A DNA stretch of 64,000 nt from Paraburkholderia polaris (GTDB lineage: Bacteria > Pseudomonadota > Gammaproteobacteria > Burkholderiales > Burkholderiaceae), in NCBI RefSeq assembly GCF_012927345.1, contig NZ_JABBGJ010000025.1:79393-143392 (forward strand), given 5' to 3'. How positions within the stretch are numbered: the stretch's first letter is position 1; each line of letters starts with the position of its first letter. Positions 33,272 to 42,019 of the stretch are shown here, piece by piece. Made by a program: the position numbers and the translations under genes. The notes under the pieces were generated by a model. That model did not search any database. It saw nothing but the letters and a program-made list of their open reading frames with translations, and was not told where the DNA came from.

Positions 33272-35224
33272 TCAATGTTCTTCTGCCGGATTGGCCGCGC
33301 CCACTTTGGCGACCATCTGCTGGCTAGCCGTTGCGGCACGCTTCGCCGCGTCGGGAGCCACCCCGGCAATCCCCCCTGTATCCGCCTCGGCGCCCGTAGT
33401 GGACGATGTCGCGGCGCCTGGCAGTGGCGTCGCCACCGGTGCCGCGGTACGTTCGGGCGGACCGGTCACGACCGGCACTGGCCGGTCGGCCTGCGTATCG
33501 CGCGGCGGCAACGCAGCCGGCGTGCTCGTCCCTGCTGCCGGTGCGGGTGCTGGTACGGGAATGGGTGCCGGTGCCGGTGCCGGTACCTGTGTCTGCGGTG
33601 CTGCGGCCGGAGCGGCGGATTGAGGCCGGCGGCCTTCCATGTTGCCGGTCGCATAGACGGCCGCGTCCGAGGTCGGGTTGAAACTGTCGGTCGGCAGCGG
33701 ATAGTCGTTGCTCGGCAAAGGCTTGACTAGATGCACGGTGATGATGAAAACCAGTTCCGTGCGATCCTGCTGGAACGACGTGCTGCGGAACAGCGCGCCC
33801 AGCACCGGCACCTCGCCGAGACCAGGCAGTGCCTTGAGCGACCCCGTGATGTTGTTCTGGATCAGCCCGCCAATGGCAAAGCTCTCGCCGTCGTTCATCT
33901 GCACCGTGGTCGAGGCGCGGCGTGTCGTGATAAGCGGCAGAATCGCCGATCCGCTGACCCCTGTCGCGGTTACCGTCACCCCCGTTGGCGACAGCTCGGA
34001 CACTTCAGGCGCCACCTTCAGGTTGATCCGGCTGCCCGCCAGCACGGTCGGCGTGAACTTGAGGCCCACACCGAACTCCTCTTCCTGCAGCGTGATCGTC
34101 GAGCCGCCGGTACCGTTGCTTTGCGGCACGGGAATGAAGACCTTGCCGCCGGCGAGGAATGAGGCCTCCTGCCCGCTGAGGGTCACGAGGTTAGGCTCCG
34201 CGAGAATCTTGCCGAGGCTGTCGGTCTTCTGGGCGTCGATCGCTACATTGAAAGGCAGGTTGTTCGCCTTGCTGACGGCAATGCCATTGCCCACACCGGC
34301 GAGCAGGCTGCTCACTAGCGCGCCCGTCCATGAACCGAAACCGCCCTGGATGTTCACCGCCGCGCCGAGCTGGTTGAGCAAGGTCTTCGAGACCTCGGCG
34401 ACCTTGACTTCGAGCATCACCTGCTGGGGCGCATCCAGCGTCATCATGTTGATCACTTCGGAAGCCTTACTGACGCTCGAGCTTTGCTGGCTCAGGCTGG
34501 AACCGCTGTTAGCGAAGTTCGCCGTGCTCGCCTGCTGCTGCTGGGTGGGTTGCGCGCCCGCATAGGCGTTCGCGATCTCCATCGCCTGCTGGGCTGCTGG
34601 CGCACTTGACACGCGGCCCGCCAGCACGAAGTTGCCGGCGGCGCTCGACACCCTGATACCGCGCTCGGCGGGCAACAATTGCTGCAGGGTTCGCTGCAGC
34701 CCGTCCGCGTCGATATTCACGATTACGTCGATGATCTGGCATTGGCCGCTGCGTCCCTGGACGATCATGTTGGTCGTGCCAACCGTCATGCCGACGAGGT
34801 AAAGCGTGCGCGGCGACACCAGCGTCGCTTGCGCAATGGTCGGGTTGCCGAGGGTGCGGTTGCGCGCCGGTTCGGCGAGCGGCACGAGGACCGACTTGCC
34901 TACCGCAACGGCGACACTCGATTCATCACGAATCTCCCCGCTGCAGTTAGGCCCGCTCAACGGCACGGCGCCGACCGATTTCCCGCTAGCTCCCGGAGCG
35001 GACGGCATCGGCGCCATGCTGATCATCATCGGTACCGGCCCTTGGCCCACCGGCAACGCCGGGTTCACGCCGCCTTTGCCGGGCGCGGACATACCGTTGA
35101 TCTGTTGCGCGACGCCGTTCTGCGCGACGACCATTCCGGCGCACAGCGCCACCGCGAGTACCGTGCCGTTCAGCGAGCGGCGACGCGCGTGCCTGCCCGA
35201 TGAGATCCCCAGTTCTGTTTTCAT
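33272..35224 (-). CDS. cpaC: CpaC/RcpA, Tad outer-membrane secretin
   Basis: Secretin of 650 residues forming the pilus exit pore. A signal peptide is followed by the BON/N0-like pilus assembly domain ('VAVGKSVLVPLAEPARNRTLGNPTIAQATL'). The secretin core has 'VMLEVKVAEVSKTLLNQLGA' and 'LGKILAEPNLVTLSGQEASFLAGGK', ending in 'ALFRSTSFQQDRTELVFIITVHLVKPL'. About 120 residues of Pro/Ala-rich sequence follow, unusual in length, partly encoded by GGTGCC repeats. RBS GGGGGC precedes the ATG. Confidence 0.93.
   Translation of the reverse strand: MKTELGISSGRHARRRSLNGTVLAVALCAGMVVAQNGVAQQINGMSAPGKGGVNPALPVGQGPVPMMISMAPMPSAPGASGKSVGAVPLSGPNCSGEIRDESSVAVAVGKSVLVPLAEPARNRTLGNPTIAQATLVSPRTLYLVGMTVGTTNMIVQGRSGQCQIIDVIVNIDADGLQRTLQQLLPAERGIRVSSAAGNFVLAGRVSSAPAAQQAMEIANAYAGAQPTQQQQASTANFANSGSSLSQQSSSVSKASEVINMMTLDAPQQVMLEVKVAEVSKTLLNQLGAAVNIQGGFGSWTGALVSSLLAGVGNGIAVSKANNLPFNVAIDAQKTDSLGKILAEPNLVTLSGQEASFLAGGKVFIPVPQSNGTGGSTITLQEEEFGVGLKFTPTVLAGSRINLKVAPEVSELSPTGVTVTATGVSGSAILPLITTRRASTTVQMNDGESFAIGGLIQNNITGSLKALPGLGEVPVLGALFRSTSFQQDRTELVFIITVHLVKPLPSNDYPLPTDSFNPTSDAAVYATGNMEGRRPQSAAPAAAPQTQVPAPAPAPIPVPAPAPAAGTSTPAALPPRDTQADRPVPVVTGPPERTAAPVATPLPGAATSSTTGAEADTGGIAGVAPDAAKRAATASQQMVAKVGAANPAEEH
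33564..33587. repeat. Short GGTGCC tandem repeat in the cpaC tail
   Basis: Three exact GGTGCC units plus GGTACC, coding for the Pro-Ala part of the secretin tail. In-frame length change is possible. Confidence 0.6.
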
Positions 35225-35326
35225 GTCTTTATGCCCCCGTTGCTCGATGCGTGTAACCCGAGACTTTGGTTCTTGCCTTCGTTGTGCCGGTCACGGTGCC
35301 TTATTAAAAGGCCCACCATGGCCGAC

Positions 35327-36151
35327 CTAGAAACATTCGACGCTGCCCGTCACGCCCGACAGCACGCCGACACAGTCGCGCTTCGGGGCCGGGCGAGCCG
35401 TATAGCGCGCCCGCACCGGATGGACCGGCTCGGCCACCGGCGCCGATGCCGGCACGTCGAGCAAGGTGAGTTTGGTCGCGCCGTCCGTCGTGGGTGTCTG
35501 CTTGTCGACCTGGTTACGCAGAACCAGCGACAGCGTGCCGACGCTGCGTGCAAGGTCGAGCTTCTCGGCCTGCTCGGGCGTCACTTCGAGCGTGACCGCG
35601 TTGACCACTTTCGGCGCCGTGTCGTCGCGGCTCACCTGCTGGGCCACCGCGAGGACGAGGATCTGTTCGAGCACGATCTTCGAGATGCTCTGTTGCGCGT
35701 CGGCCTTAGCGGCTTGCTGCGTATTCACGATCACATCGACGTAGTTACCCGGCAACGCAAAGCCGGCGACGCCGACCACGTCATTCACGCGCACCGTAAT
35801 TGCCCGGTGGCCTGAGCCGATCACCGCCGACAGGCCGCCTTTCGTGCCGATCGGCGCAAGCTTCGATTCGAGCACCGGCTCGCCCGGCGCAAGACTCGTC
35901 AGCACCACGCGCCCTTCAAGCGCCTTCTCGTCCGTGAAGGCACCGGGCGGCACGCTCCCTGTCGGCCAGTTGATCGTGTGAACCAGGCCAGGCGTCAGCG
36001 GCTCGCCGAGATTGATGACGCCGGCGGCCACGGTCACCGGCGTGACGGCACTCGACGACGTCTGCACCAGCCATCGCGAGGCCAGAACCACGGCAGCGAG
36101 ACCCGCCAGCATGGCAAACGCAAGCATGACTAAAGCGCGACTGTTTTTCAT
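35327..36151 (-). CDS. cpaB: CpaB/RcpC, Tad pilus periplasmic protein
   Basis: Protein of 274 residues with an N-terminal TM ('ALVMLAFAMLAGLAAVVLASRWL'), then a SAF/AFP-like domain ('VTVAAGVINLGEPLTPGLVHTINWP') and the RcpC domain ('AITVRVNDVVGVAGFALPGNYVDVIV', 'VTLEVTPEQAEKLDLARSVGTLSLVLR'). It links the secretin with the cell wall or inner components. The C-terminus has two cysteines ('DCVGVLSGVTGSVECF'), not something I recall as typical. CAGGAG precedes ATG 36151. Confidence 0.92.
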   Translation of the reverse strand: MKNSRALVMLAFAMLAGLAAVVLASRWLVQTSSSAVTPVTVAAGVINLGEPLTPGLVHTINWPTGSVPPGAFTDEKALEGRVVLTSLAPGEPVLESKLAPIGTKGGLSAVIGSGHRAITVRVNDVVGVAGFALPGNYVDVIVNTQQAAKADAQQSISKIVLEQILVLAVAQQVSRDDTAPKVVNAVTLEVTPEQAEKLDLARSVGTLSLVLRNQVDKQTPTTDGATKLTLLDVPASAPVAEPVHPVRARYTARPAPKRDCVGVLSGVTGSVECF

Positions 36152-36269
36152 GGCAACACTCCTGCATGGTTCGTAACAACGTCCGGATTGACCGGATGCC
36201 CGCTTCCGATACTGCCGCCCAAGGTGGCTCTTGCTGATCGCAAGCCACCCGCTCGTCCTGATTGCACGG

Positions 36270-36812
36270 CTAGAAAGTTGCCGCGAACAACACACCCAGC
36301 GTTCCGGCCGCCATCGCGACGCCGTAAGGAATCGCCCCGACCGACCCAGGGGAAACGATGCTGCTCGCGGAAGCCTGCGGCGACACCAGGCGCCACGAAC
36401 CCACGATCTGCCGCAGATTGGCGATCAGTTGCCGGAAGCGGCCGCGGCTCACCGCCAGCCCTAGTGACCAGACCCCGCCGATCAGAAAGGTGGCGAGCGC
36501 TATGCGGAAAGTTACGGCGGGGCCGACAAAGGCACCGATGGTCAGCAATAGCTTGACGTCGCCGGCGGCCATGCCGCGCAGCAGATAGAACGGCAACAGC
36601 AGCGCGAAGCCACACGCGGCGCCCGCCAGCCACTCGAGGCCGCCGTTCAGCGGTCCGCGTAACCAGATCTGCACGCAGAGCGCCGCGACGAGGCCGATCG
36701 CGATGACGCGATTCGGGATCCGGCGCGCGGCGATGTCCGTGCTGGCCGCCACGATGACCAGCACGATCACGCACAGGGGCACGGGTTGCGGCGGCAGGGG
36801 TGGCACTGTCAT
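36270..36812 (-). CDS. cpaA: CpaA/TadV prepilin peptidase
   Basis: Aspartic membrane peptidase of 180 residues that cleaves Flp and TadE-type prepilins. The two catalytic Asp motifs are 'ASTDIAARRIPN' (first Asp) and 'GMAAGDVKLLLTIGAF' (GxGD-like; here A-G-D). About six TM helices are present and the N-terminal methylase domain is lacking, as in TadV. ATG 36812 follows GCGAGG. It is the second gene of the locus, 194 bases after flp. Confidence 0.92.
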   Translation of the reverse strand: MTVPPLPPQPVPLCVIVLVIVAASTDIAARRIPNRVIAIGLVAALCVQIWLRGPLNGGLEWLAGAACGFALLLPFYLLRGMAAGDVKLLLTIGAFVGPAVTFRIALATFLIGGVWSLGLAVSRGRFRQLIANLRQIVGSWRLVSPQASASSIVSPGSVGAIPYGVAMAAGTLGVLFAATF

Positions 36813-36966
36813 GAGAGGCCTCGCTCCGTCAAACTGATTGTTCACGCCATGGCGGTAGCAATACGGTCCGCTACACGCCGAATAGAGTTCGCTGGTCGGG
36901 CAGCCCGGCGCGATATGCGCGCCCGACCGCAAACCAGCCCGATGCCAGAAACACCTGAAGATCGAC

Positions 36967-36993
36967 GGACGAACCGGGAGCCCACGTTCGTCC
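36967..36993 (-). terminator. Hairpin between flp and cpaA
   Basis: Perfect 8-bp inverted repeat GGACGAAC / GTTCGTCC with an 11-base loop, 14-40 bases after the flp stop codon. It has no T-tract, so it is more likely an attenuator or RNA stabiliser that lets flp be expressed above the assembly genes. Confidence 0.55.
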
Positions 36994-37006
36994 GCCGGCG
37001 GGTGCC

Positions 37007-37177
37007 CTAGACCGATCCCGCGATATCGCTGAAAACCAGTTTGAGGTTCGAACCAAGCGTGGTAACCGACCCGATGATGACAAGGGCGATCAGCGCGGCG
37101 AGAAGACCATATTCGATGGCCGATACGCCGTCTTCGTCGCGAACAAAACGTGCTGCTTGGGCGATAAAATTCTTCAT
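37007..37177 (-). CDS. flp: Flp/Fap-type major pilin
   Basis: Prepilin of only 56 residues. The leader contains Arg and acidic residues and ends 'RDEDG', then the cleaved mature start 'VSAIEYGLLAALIALVIIG', which carries the Glu-Tyr pair diagnostic of Flp pilins. The rest ('SVTTLGSNLKLVFSDIAGSV') is the usual short tail. ATG 37177 has AAGGAGTC upstream on the minus strand. It is the first gene of the tad locus and the pilus subunit processed by CpaA. Confidence 0.95.
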   Translation of the reverse strand: MKNFIAQAARFVRDEDGVSAIEYGLLAALIALVIIGSVTTLGSNLKLVFSDIAGSV

Positions 37178-38265
37178 GACAGACTCCTTCGCATATCTAA
37201 ATAAAAACCCTTAACCATGATTGGTTTGAGGGGACGTACTACCGGCACTACAAGAAAACTGGCGATATGAAACTACGTCCGCCGGACGTCCGCCTGGCTA
37301 CGGGTGCTGACCCGCAGTGGCGCAACCTTCAGCAACGTGGGGTGAGAAAAGCTCGGTGAGCAAAGCAGCGTGGCCGCTCGTTCGATTCGGGGCCGCAACC
37401 ACCGGGCAAGCAGATGCACGCCGGCGATGAGCCATTGCTGGCGCGTGAGCGTCCGGTCCGCGCCGCAGCTGTGACGGTCATGTCGTCTCTTCGACTGGTT
37501 TTTCATGTTTCCCCCGTATTCCACAACTCGTTCTCGGCGTCCGGTCGAAACCGGCGCCCGCTAGTCAGTCGACGACCACCCTGTGTCTTGCCCTCATTCG
37601 CGCTGCCAGTTGAGCTCCGCAGCATCGAACTGGGCGGGACAACCCCGAGGGTTGCTTGCGCGGCGATTCTTCTCGGTCTGGCTACTGCTTCGAATCGTCC
37701 GGTCTTCACGTCGTCGAGTTCCGCACTCTCTCCATAGCAAGGGTAGGGCCAGCTACACGAAAAGGCAGGAAATATAATGCTCCCGGCCTGATGGCTTGCG
37801 CCGGAGATCCCACGCTCGTGCACGGAACGTCTCGCGTCCGCGACAGTTTTCAGCGTCAGCGAAAACCGGCGAAATGGTCGCAAAACCCCGCTGGCCGTGG
37901 CTTTGAGAAATTTACCCAGGACATACCCTGATTTAGCACTAGCATCGATTTCCGCGAAAACGGGCACATCTCGCGAGGGGTGGCCGCACAAACTGTCGCA
38001 GCCGTGAGACCCGTACGTGCGCTTGCCCACATAAGCGGGGCCGTTTTCAGCTCAAAGAGCGGCCTTTGATATCTCTCGCGCTTCACGCAGGAAAACGCCA
38101 TCTTGCAAGTCGATTAATTTTCTTCCAACAATGAGGTGACCGGTAATGCACGAACGAGATTCTTCATGCGACGTTATGGATCATCGCTTAGGAATCTGAA
38201 TCAATAAATCAGAATGACTGGATGGTCCACTGGATCACATCCGGATAACAGAGAAGGCGGGGATC
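37178..38265. other. Long intergenic region between flp and the glycosyltransferase operon
   Basis: About 1.1 kb, notably AT-richer near both ends, holding the divergent promoters. Apart from the small reading frame at 37273-37506, I see no credible gene. At the right end a 20-codon frame (38146-38208, basic product, GAGGTG upstream) precedes the operon and could be a leader peptide. Confidence 0.5.
37273..37506 (-). CDS. Small hypothetical basic protein upstream of flp
   Basis: Possible protein of 77 residues, Arg/His-rich ('KNQSKRRHDRHSCG'), with one amphipathic stretch ('TRQQWLIAGVHLLARWLRP'). The start has a good RBS (GGGGG five bases before ATG 37506), the only real support. It lies about 95 bases upstream of flp on the same strand. 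No domain is recognised and it could be chance. Confidence 0.35.
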   Translation of the reverse strand: MKNQSKRRHDRHSCGADRTLTRQQWLIAGVHLLARWLRPRIERAATLLCSPSFSHPTLLKVAPLRVSTRSQADVRRT

Positions 38266-39504
38266 ATGCAAGTTTCACAGCCTGGCGCTCGTGGCGGCGA
38301 AAATCGTATTCACAGTTTGCTCACCCCTGAACGCGTGGTCGTGTACAGCGCTGCGATGCTGGTGCTGTACGTCCTGTTTCTGGCGATCTGGGCGCGGGCG
38401 AGCAACGGGTTCACTGCGATGGATTTCTCGAGACCGGGTATCGACTTTTCGGTTTTCTGGTCTGCCTCGTATGCGATGCAGCACGGCCCGGCATGGCAGG
38501 TCTATGACTACACCTACTTCGAGAAGATCGAAACGGCGCTGTTCCAGTTTCCACATGGCAGTTTCCTACCGTGGCTGTATCCGCCGACCTTCCTCGTGCT
38601 CGTCAAGCCACTCGTCCTGATGCCACCCGTTGTCGCCTATTTTGTGTTTGTCGGTATCAGCGCGCTACTGTTCGTCTTCGCCACGCTTCGCCTGTCCCGA
38701 ATCGCTTCCAGCATGGGCACTTCCCCTCGTGGCTGGCTACTTGTCGCAGCCTGTCCGTGCGTATTCGTGCCAGCCCTCTTCGGGCAAAATTCGCTCTTGA
38801 CCGCTGCGCTCGCAGCGCTCGCTGTCCACTGGATCGCTCGCCATCCGGCTCGCGCCGGACTGTGTGTTGGCTTGCTGGCGATCAAACCGCAAATGGCGCT
38901 GTTGTTTCCGTTCGTGTTGATCGCAGCGCGCGCATGGCGCGCTTTTGGCGTCGCCGCACTGAGCGCGTCGCTGTTCGGCGCGCTCAGCGTACTGATCTGT
39001 GGCGCGCAGTCGCTGCACCGGTTCGTGGTCGTCACCACGCTCGCACGCGAACTCATGCTCGAACACGGTCGCCACTACTGGCTCGCCTCGCCCACCACGT
39101 TTGCGGTTCTGCGCGAAGGCGGTGCGCCGCTCGCCGCAGCCTATGCGGCACAAGCATGCGTGGCACTGCTCGCCATGGCCGCGGCCTGTTACATCTGGAA
39201 GTCCACACGCGACGCCCGCCTGCGCGGCGCGGCGCTAACCGTCGCCACCTTGCTCGCGAATCCTTACGTGTGGCACTACGAGCTGGCATGGCTCGGTATC
39301 ACCATCTCCTGTCTCATGGCGATCGGGCTCGATACGGGCTGGCGGCGCAGTGAACAGGTGGTGCTGGTGCTGGCCTGGCTGCTGCCGGTCTATGAGTTCT
39401 TCAACCGCCTGTTCACATTGCCGCAGATCGGACCGGTCGTCCTGCTCCTGATGCTGCTGCTCATCCTGCGCCGTGCGCGAATCTCCCAAGAGGTGGCGTC
39501 ATGA
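38266..39504 (+). CDS. Polytopic GT87-like (DUF2029) glycosyltransferase
   Basis: Membrane protein of 412 residues with about 10-12 helices. It belongs to the GT-C type GT87 family (mannosyltransferases using polyprenyl-phosphate sugars). The catalytic-loop Asp candidate is in 'MDFSRPGIDFSVFWSASYAMQHG', followed by 'VYDYTYFEKIE' and 'FLPWLYPPTFLVLVKPL', all typical. RBS AAGGCGGGG precedes the ATG. Its stop overlaps the start of a paralogue (ATGA). The sugar would be delivered by the GT2/GtrA pair in the same operon. Confidence 0.82.
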   Translation: MQVSQPGARGGENRIHSLLTPERVVVYSAAMLVLYVLFLAIWARASNGFTAMDFSRPGIDFSVFWSASYAMQHGPAWQVYDYTYFEKIETALFQFPHGSFLPWLYPPTFLVLVKPLVLMPPVVAYFVFVGISALLFVFATLRLSRIASSMGTSPRGWLLVAACPCVFVPALFGQNSLLTAALAALAVHWIARHPARAGLCVGLLAIKPQMALLFPFVLIAARAWRAFGVAALSASLFGALSVLICGAQSLHRFVVVTTLARELMLEHGRHYWLASPTTFAVLREGGAPLAAAYAAQACVALLAMAAACYIWKSTRDARLRGAALTVATLLANPYVWHYELAWLGITISCLMAIGLDTGWRRSEQVVLVLAWLLPVYEFFNRLFTLPQIGPVVLLLMLLLILRRARISQEVAS

Positions 39505-40820
39505 ATCTGAAGCCATCGCACAAGGTGTCAGGCCGTCGGGCGGAGCCGGCCGGATTGCCGGAGGTGAACGCAGCACCTCGCGCGCACTGGCTCGACAGCA
39601 GACGCCTGTCGCTCTATTCGATCGCAGCCCTCGCCGCCTATGCCGTCTTCCTCACGGTCTACCTGTACCGTGTGGTGTGGCAGCAGCGCGCCGATTTTCC
39701 ACCCCTGGCGATGGACTTCCTGCCGTTCTGGAGCGCGTCGTTCCTTGTGCAGCACGGCCACGCTGTCGACGCCTACAACCTCAAGGCGCTGACGGACGTC
39801 GAGATGGCAGCTGCGCCGTATTTCCGCACGATGGGCAGCATTCTGCCGTGGCTATACCCGCCCAACTCGCTGCTGATCATGTCGCCGCTTGCCCTGCTGC
39901 CGTTTCAGGCCGCCGCCGTGACCTTCATTGCCGGCACGTTTGCGCTGTTCGCCAAAGCGATTCACTCGATCGTGCCACGCTGGCAGACGGTCCTCGTCAC
40001 GCTCGCCTTCCCCGGCGTCGCGCTGGTTGCGCTGATGGGACAAAACGGCATGCTGACCGCGGCGCTTGCAGCGTCTGGACTGCTTGCGCTGCGCCGCCGG
40101 CCAGTCGTCGCAGGAATATGTTTTGGATTGCTATGCATGAAGCCGCATCTCGTGCTGCTATTCCCGTTTGCTTTGCTCTGCTCCCGCTCATGGCGCGCAC
40201 TGCTGGCGTTCACGCTAACGGCCGTATCGACTCTCGCGCTGGCGGCCCTGTTGTTCGGCCCCGGTACGTTCGCCGCGTTCCTCCACAACGCCGGCATGGC
40301 AGCCGGTTTTGTCGAATCGGGACGCGCCGTCATGGCCCGCGTGCCGACCGCCTTCGCTCTCGCGAAACTGGCGCATGCACCATCGGCGTTCGCCTACGCG
40401 GCTCAAGCAATCAGTGCAGCGCTGGCGGCTGCCGCTGTCTGGTATGCGTGGCATAGCGGGTGCGCCTACGCGCTGCGCGCCGCGACCCTGGTCTGCGCCA
40501 GCCTGCTCGTCAGTCCGTACCTGTATGACTACGACCTCGCCTGGTACGGCGTGCTCATCGCCTGGTATTGCAGCTACGGCATGGGCCACGGATGGCAACG
40601 CGGGGAACGCGAATGGTTGGTCGTGTTGTGGCTCGCACCGCTGGCGGGGATGGTGCTTATCACCCGTCTGCAGTTCCAGTTTCTGCCGCTTCTCACCGTG
40701 ACGACCCTCGGCATGCTGGTGCGGCGCGTCGCACTCGAACGCAATGGGAGGCGCGCTGCAGGACGCGACGCTACGCCGCGGGCACCGGTAATTGAATGCG
40801 GCGTGAGGCTGTCGCCATAG
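39501..40820 (+). CDS. Second GT87-like (DUF2029) glycosyltransferase
   Basis: Paralogue of the preceding gene, 439 residues, with the same landmarks: 'LAMDFLPFWSASFLVQHGHAVDAYN' and 'ILPWLYPPNSLLIMSPLALLPF'. The shared 'GQNGMLTAALAASGLLALRRRPVVAGICFGLLCMKP' region also occurs as 'GQNSLLTAALAALAVHW...IKP' in the first copy. It probably arose by tandem duplication and may add a second sugar or form a heteromer. Start overlap ATGA shows translational coupling. Confidence 0.82.
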   Translation: MNLKPSHKVSGRRAEPAGLPEVNAAPRAHWLDSRRLSLYSIAALAAYAVFLTVYLYRVVWQQRADFPPLAMDFLPFWSASFLVQHGHAVDAYNLKALTDVEMAAAPYFRTMGSILPWLYPPNSLLIMSPLALLPFQAAAVTFIAGTFALFAKAIHSIVPRWQTVLVTLAFPGVALVALMGQNGMLTAALAASGLLALRRRPVVAGICFGLLCMKPHLVLLFPFALLCSRSWRALLAFTLTAVSTLALAALLFGPGTFAAFLHNAGMAAGFVESGRAVMARVPTAFALAKLAHAPSAFAYAAQAISAALAAAAVWYAWHSGCAYALRAATLVCASLLVSPYLYDYDLAWYGVLIAWYCSYGMGHGWQRGEREWLVVLWLAPLAGMVLITRLQFQFLPLLTVTTLGMLVRRVALERNGRRAAGRDATPRAPVIECGVRLSP

Positions 40821-40886
40821 AGACATTGCGATGCCAACGCATTGCATCGCATCACATACGAACAGGATAAAAAACGGGGAAATGCC

Positions 40887-41948
40887 ATGTCAGCTCATAT
40901 CAACACGCCATTGATTTCGCTTGTCGTGCCGTTCTACAACGAGTATCAGGCAGTCGACCGGTTCTTCGCCACCGTCGTGCCGGTACTCGAATCGATCGAA
41001 GGCACGCGCTTTGAAATCGTCTGCGTCAACGACGGCAGTAACGACGGGACCCTCGACAAGCTGGTCGCCGCCAGCATCGAGGACCGACGCATCCGGGTCA
41101 TCGACCTGACCCGCAACTTCGGCAAGGAAGCAGCCCTGACGGCCGGGATCGACGAGGCGGTCGGCGACGCCGTGATCCCGATCGATGCGGACCTGCAGGA
41201 TCCGCCAAGCCTGATTCACGTGATGGTGGAACACTGGCGCGCAGGCGCCGAGGTCGTGGCAGCGAAACGAAGCAACCGGGCCTGCGATACCTTCGCCAAA
41301 CGCACCGCGGCAGCGCTCTATTACCGCGTGCACAACGCCCTCTCCGAGATCAAGCTGCCCGAAAACGTCGGCGACTTTCGCCTGATCGACCGTCAGGTCG
41401 TCAATGCCCTGCGCAGCCTGCCTGAACGCCGGCGCTTCATGAAAGGCCTGTTTGCCTGGGTCGGTTATCGGACCGTCATCGTCGAATACGAGCGCGAGCC
41501 GCGCAGCGCCGGACACTCGAAGTTCTCCGGCTGGAAGCTGTGGAATTTCGCGCTTGAGGGCATCACGAGCTTCAGCACCGTACCCCTGCGAGCCTGGACC
41601 TACATCGGCCTGTCGATTGCCACACTGGCATTTTTTTACGGTGGCTTTATCGTTTGCCGCACGCTGTGGTCGGGCAATCCCGTTCCCGGCTACGCATCCA
41701 CGATTTCCCTGATGCTGTTCCTGGGCGGGATCGAACTGATCGGTATCGGCGTGGTGGGTGAATACGTCGGCCGCATTTACTACGAGTCGAAAAAGCGCCC
41801 GGTTTATCTCGTGCGGCGCCGCTATCAGGCAAAGAGCAAAGTCTCAGTGCTGCACCGCGAGCGCTATCAGCCACGCACGGTCCATGCGCCGCGCCCCGAG
41901 GTCGTCCGCAGGCGCGTTGCGCCGAGCGTGCGGATCGTTGGTCAATGA
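40887..41948 (+). CDS. GT2 family glycosyltransferase, GtrB/DPMS-like
   Basis: Protein of 353 residues that makes a polyprenyl-phosphate sugar on the cytoplasmic face. The GT-A domain starts 'ISLVVPFYNEYQAVDRFF', and the DxD motif is in 'VIPIDADLQDPPSL'. 'FRLIDRQVVNALRSLPERRRFMKGLFAWVGY' is typical of the DPMS/GtrB group. Two C-terminal TM helices lie at ~230-295. A basic tail of ~40 residues ends it. ATG 40887 with CGGGGA upstream was preferred to the in-frame ATG 15 codons earlier. Confidence 0.92.
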   Translation: MSAHINTPLISLVVPFYNEYQAVDRFFATVVPVLESIEGTRFEIVCVNDGSNDGTLDKLVAASIEDRRIRVIDLTRNFGKEAALTAGIDEAVGDAVIPIDADLQDPPSLIHVMVEHWRAGAEVVAAKRSNRACDTFAKRTAAALYYRVHNALSEIKLPENVGDFRLIDRQVVNALRSLPERRRFMKGLFAWVGYRTVIVEYEREPRSAGHSKFSGWKLWNFALEGITSFSTVPLRAWTYIGLSIATLAFFYGGFIVCRTLWSGNPVPGYASTISLMLFLGGIELIGIGVVGEYVGRIYYESKKRPVYLVRRRYQAKSKVSVLHRERYQPRTVHAPRPEVVRRRVAPSVRIVGQ

Positions 41949-42019
41949 GCCGCTTGATCAGCCGCTTGATCAGCCGCTTAATGAGCCGCTTAGCGCAAGG
42001 AGCCTGCGATGTCCCCTGA
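41945..42019 (+). CDS. Mini-ORF with repeated Ser-Arg-Leu-Ile units
   Basis: The start ATG overlaps the stop of the GT2 gene (ATGA), and the frame ends inside the start of the methyltransferase gene. The 24-residue product begins 'MSRLISRLISRLMSRL' and is encoded by four 12-bp repeats. It may be translated only as a coupling device that carries ribosomes to the methyltransferase start. No protein function is suggested. Confidence 0.35.
   Translation: MSRLISRLISRLMSRLAQGACDVP
41948..41995. repeat. Four tandem 12-bp repeats (AGCCGCTTGATC-type)
   Basis: Units 1 and 2 are identical (AGCCGCTTGATC); units 3 and 4 keep AGCCGCTT and end AATG and AGCG. They fill the whole junction between the GT2 stop codon and the methyltransferase RBS (AAGGAG at about 41997), and copy number sets the gene spacing. 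Confidence 0.85.

Noticed and set aside
37503..38030. Minus-strand 175-codon frame upstream of flp
   Set aside because: No domain, no convincing start, and the reading runs through AT-rich promoter-like DNA.
41948..41995. CRISPR-like array
   Set aside because: The units are contiguous 12-mers without spacers and no cas gene is present.
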